A stretch of 64,000 nucleotides of DNA from Nageia nagi (taxonomy: Eukaryota; Pinophyta): positions 208,630,001 through 208,694,000 of the forward strand of contig JBITNC010000001.1 in NCBI GenBank assembly GCA_050084985.1. Reading direction: 5' to 3'. How positions within the stretch are numbered: position 1 is the stretch's first letter; each line of letters begins with the position of its first letter. Under the pieces are notes generated by a model, which saw only the letters and a program-made list of their open reading frames with translations, was not told where the DNA came from and ran no database searches. Made by a program: the position numbers and the translations under genes. Positions 61,495-64,000 of this stretch are shown here, in pieces.

Positions 61495-62338
61495 TGTTAA
61501 CACATAAAAATGAATTTATGTTTTTAAATCAATAAATTAATGAAATATGCTTGGCTTAAATATATGTCTTGAATGTATTAAAGTGATAATATCAATGTTT
61601 GCCTTGAATATGAATTTTATAATGATTATCTTGAATATTGTATGGATTATCTTGAATATTGCATGAATTATCTTATTATTGGTGTGTTTATCTTGAATAT
61701 TGTGAATTATCCTTATTTATGTAGATGCATGCCGACCCATGGGTTGTATTATCTATATAAATAAGGGATCTAATAGTAAGTCCTCATAACAAGGATACAC
61801 ATGATCCTGCGTATGGTATTGTAAGTGTCTACCCCTTAAGTTATCTCTTAGTACTGCATACAAGGCTATGGTTTGTGTGCTTCCTTTTGTGAGCTATCCT
61901 GACATCCAAGATCTATTCTGATATCACATTGCTATCTGGACATCCATATTGAAGTTCTGGACTTAATTGAGAGGTCAAAACCATCAAATAAAGGCTATCA
62001 GTGCTCCTTTGTGAATGAAAGAACACCACTGGTGCTCTTATATCATTGAAATAGACCACCCATGATCCTCTTTTTGCATCCTCGTAGGTCATGACATTGT
62101 TGGAAAGGTAGCTCATCATCAGTACATCACCAATATCTACATCTTTCGTTATCAGGTATGTTCCATGAGGTAAGTACACAAATTATAGTCTTGGTTGGTA
62201 AAATTACACTTCTGAATTGGTTATTTTGTTTATTATTATCTAGAATAAATTGCTATCCATAACTTAAATACAGATAATATTGAGTTTGTAGATATTTTCC
62301 TATTTACTTATTTGCATGCTTAATTTTATTTGTAAACA
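61495..62338 (+). repeat. 3' LTR of gag-PMD element
   Basis: Starts TGTTAACACATAAAAATG after the purine-rich CCAAAGTGGGGCATC; ends GTAAACA. Confidence 0.95.
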
Positions 62339-63819
62339 ATGTTATTGTAGTTATTCAACTTCATTATCATCATCAATATTAGTTTGAGTATTTTTTTAAA
62401 TAAAGGAGATGGGATATGAATATGGTATGACATAGCATAATTATCCATAGAATCTTAGATGACTCATGCATTTTGTCTACACCTTTTTGAATATTTCCTC
62501 AATAAGGATGAATCAATTTCTTCTTAGGAATCTCCAACATCTTCAAGTAGCATTCCTTTTATTGTACCCTATCTGTAAAAGGTTAAATTTGCTACCTTTC
62601 TCTACATTAAGGATAGTTTTTAATAAATCACAAATCATCATGGTTGGGTTCTTCAATTCCATAATACAATTATTAATTATATACTGACTACCCACCAAAT
62701 TCTAATTAAAAACATAATAAAATATTCTAGTACCTACACTTTATCTATAGTTAGTATCAAATATTTGAGCTAACCATGACCAATTATTGGAGCCAGGGTA
62801 CTTTATAGGAAATAAAGATCCTCATAGTATAAAGTAAGAAAGTAGTTACAACTAGATAGGTAAACATTTTGGTAGCTTCATATTTTGACAATCCCAATGT
62901 TAATGATAATCCTATTTACAATGAAAAAGGACCAATCAAATATTATGAGCTCAATATATATTAAAATGTAGAAAAGCCCCCAAAATGGAATATCCATTGC
63001 TCTTCCTTGTAAAACTATTTTTCCCTAGAAAACATCTATGTTAACCTTTAGGAAAGGGTTATGGATATCTTGCCAACTACAAATAATATACTAAATCATC
63101 AAATCTTTCAAAGTAAAATAACTTATAAAAGAGTGAAAGACACATCAAAATTAATAATACCATATAAGTTAAAAATACTTTCACCTATTAAACATTTGGC
63201 TTAGATACCATAGTTTATTTCCAAATGTATTTTATCTTTGTTACTTAATAAAGCCACCTTTATAGTAACTAGCTCCTTAGCATCCTTGTATAGTAGACCC
63301 ATCAACCTATGATAGACAAAGAAATAGGCTTCCCATGGAATGTCATTGTAATAGTTTTATTCTCAAATGAGTTAACAATTACATAAGAAGAGGGATATTA
63401 TTTGGAAACATTCCCATTGAAACCAATGGTATAAGGTTAGATTCTTGAAACCAATTAAATTCGTATTTGAGGGTGGTAAGAATAATACAAATTTAGAGGC
63501 AAATAAGATTCTTATAACTATATAATAATATAGTAGCCATTGCAGTAGCATTGGAAGTCAATATGGTGATCCTATGTAGTGAGGATTCAATAAAGGATGG
63601 ATTTATAATTCAAGAGGGAAAGTAATGACTTGGAAAGTTTTGTGGGGAAAGTATGGGTAAGGGGGCATGGAGGGAATAATAGATCCAAGGAGGTTAGAGT
63701 GGTGAAATGAGATGAAAATGATTGATGAAAATCCTTTTATAATAGTTGATATGTATTTGCATTTATAATTTATGATTGCATTTAATGCCTTTTCTGATAA
63801 TTCATTTTATTATGAGTGT
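62339..63819 (-). other. Region right of gag-PMD element; weak minus-strand coding traces
   Basis: Reading leftwards, 62690-62480 gives IINNCIMELKNPTMMICDLL and QIGYNKRNAT, then RCWRFLRRN, which I cannot assign. GGCTTAGATACCA at 63198-63210 is the complement of TGGTATCTAAGCC, a possible Met-type primer site of a minus-oriented relic. By geometry this region should hold the upstream exons of copy B's second gene, but I found no clear match to copy A's first exon. Confidence 0.35.
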
Positions 63820-64000
63820 AGATGATCAACAATGCTAATGTACAAAATTATCATATGCATAAAAACACTAACAATCATCTATACAAAAAGTGTAGATAAT
63901 TATTTATACAAAAGCATAGATGATCATTTGTATAAAGTGTAGGCAATCATATATGACTATATATATATTATAGTCTACATATTTATGTAGATGATCATCT
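63820..64000. repeat. GATGATCATC-type repeats at right window edge
   Basis: TGTAGATGATCAACAATG, ACAATCATCTATAC, ATAGATGATCATTTG and a full GATGATCATC at 63990-63999. Same words as the copy B blocks at 52.3 kb. Confidence 0.75.

Larger units (their letters stand above)
55048..62338 (+). mobile_element. LTR retrotransposon with gag, no pol, and an antisense PMD gene
   Basis: LTRs 55048-55899 and 61495-62338 (TGTTAACAC...GTAAACA), flanked by GTGTT (55043-55047) and ATGTT (62339-62343), a target duplication with one transition. Contents: gag (+, 55991-57208), PMD gene (-, 59840-57604), three minisatellite blocks (60338-61210), polypurine tract before 61495. I see no protease, RT, RNase H or integrase trace in 7.3 kb. 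Over the first 220 LTR bases only three differences occur, so it is young. Mobilisation would need enzymes in trans. Confidence 0.88.
46450..64000. mobile_element. Two-gene hAT-like DNA transposon, copy B (right end at or beyond window edge)
   Basis: Left repeat block 46470-46710, transposase exons 46716-52080 (+), repeat block 52280-52570, convergent second gene from about 54500 to 53000 (-), further repeats 54785-54970 and 63820-64000. Two LTR elements interrupt it (48585-50991 and 55048-62338). In copy A the second gene's first exon lies about 2.1 kb upstream of the LEN-x-x-AKA motif; the same distance in copy B, skipping the 7.3-kb insertion, falls near 63.2 kb, which supports an element reaching past 63.8 kb. 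Exact ends are unproven. Confidence 0.5.

Overview
This window looks like repeat-rich intergenic DNA from a land plant with a large genome; I see no host housekeeping gene, rRNA, tRNA or CRISPR array. The evidence is plant-type LTR retrotransposons (Ty1/copia, a chromodomain-bearing Ty3/gypsy chromovirus, a Tat/Ogre-like Ty3/gypsy with two RNase H domains), plant mobile domain (PMD) genes, and hAT-like transposases of a kind I associate with non-flowering plants. A gymnosperm, fern or similar is plausible, but the lineage is a guess. Almost every coding region is decayed. Most internal stops I inspected are TAG where Gln or Trp is expected, which fits C-to-T decay of methylated DNA.

Layout. 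1-5440: copy A of a two-gene hAT-like DNA transposon, with the transposase on +, a convergent multi-exon gene on -, and short repeats between and beyond them. 6840-8240: reverse-strand Ty3/gypsy RT/RNase H relic. 8338-14003: old Ty1/copia element with both LTRs. 14004-16740: noncoding, with diverged tandem repeats and a 66-bp duplication. 16850-18430: PMD gene relic on +. 19690-21243: reverse-strand retroviral-type gag, which resumes at 45626-46331.

21244-45625 is one chromovirus (TSD attaa) inserted in that gag. Inside its 3' LTR lies an 18.6-kb Tat/Ogre-like element in reverse orientation (26685-45295, TSD agtgt). Removing the chromovirus with one TSD copy restores the gag reading frame, so the nesting order gag, then chromovirus, then Tat-like element is secure.

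46450-64000: a second copy (B) of the two-gene hAT-like transposon, interrupted by two LTR elements. One is a 2.4-kb element at 48585-50991. The other is a 7.3-kb element at 55048-62338 that has a gag, no recognisable pol, and a three-exon PMD gene in antisense.

The two most interesting systems are: (1) a gag-only LTR retroelement architecture with a convergent antisense PMD gene that keeps introns, seen once clearly (55-62 kb) and probably again in the older nested gag/PMD pair (46.3 to 16.8 kb); (2) a hAT-like transposon family with an unrecognised convergent second gene whose intron position is conserved to the codon in two copies. A third candidate is an unidentified reading frame of about 318 codons downstream of integrase in the Tat-like element.
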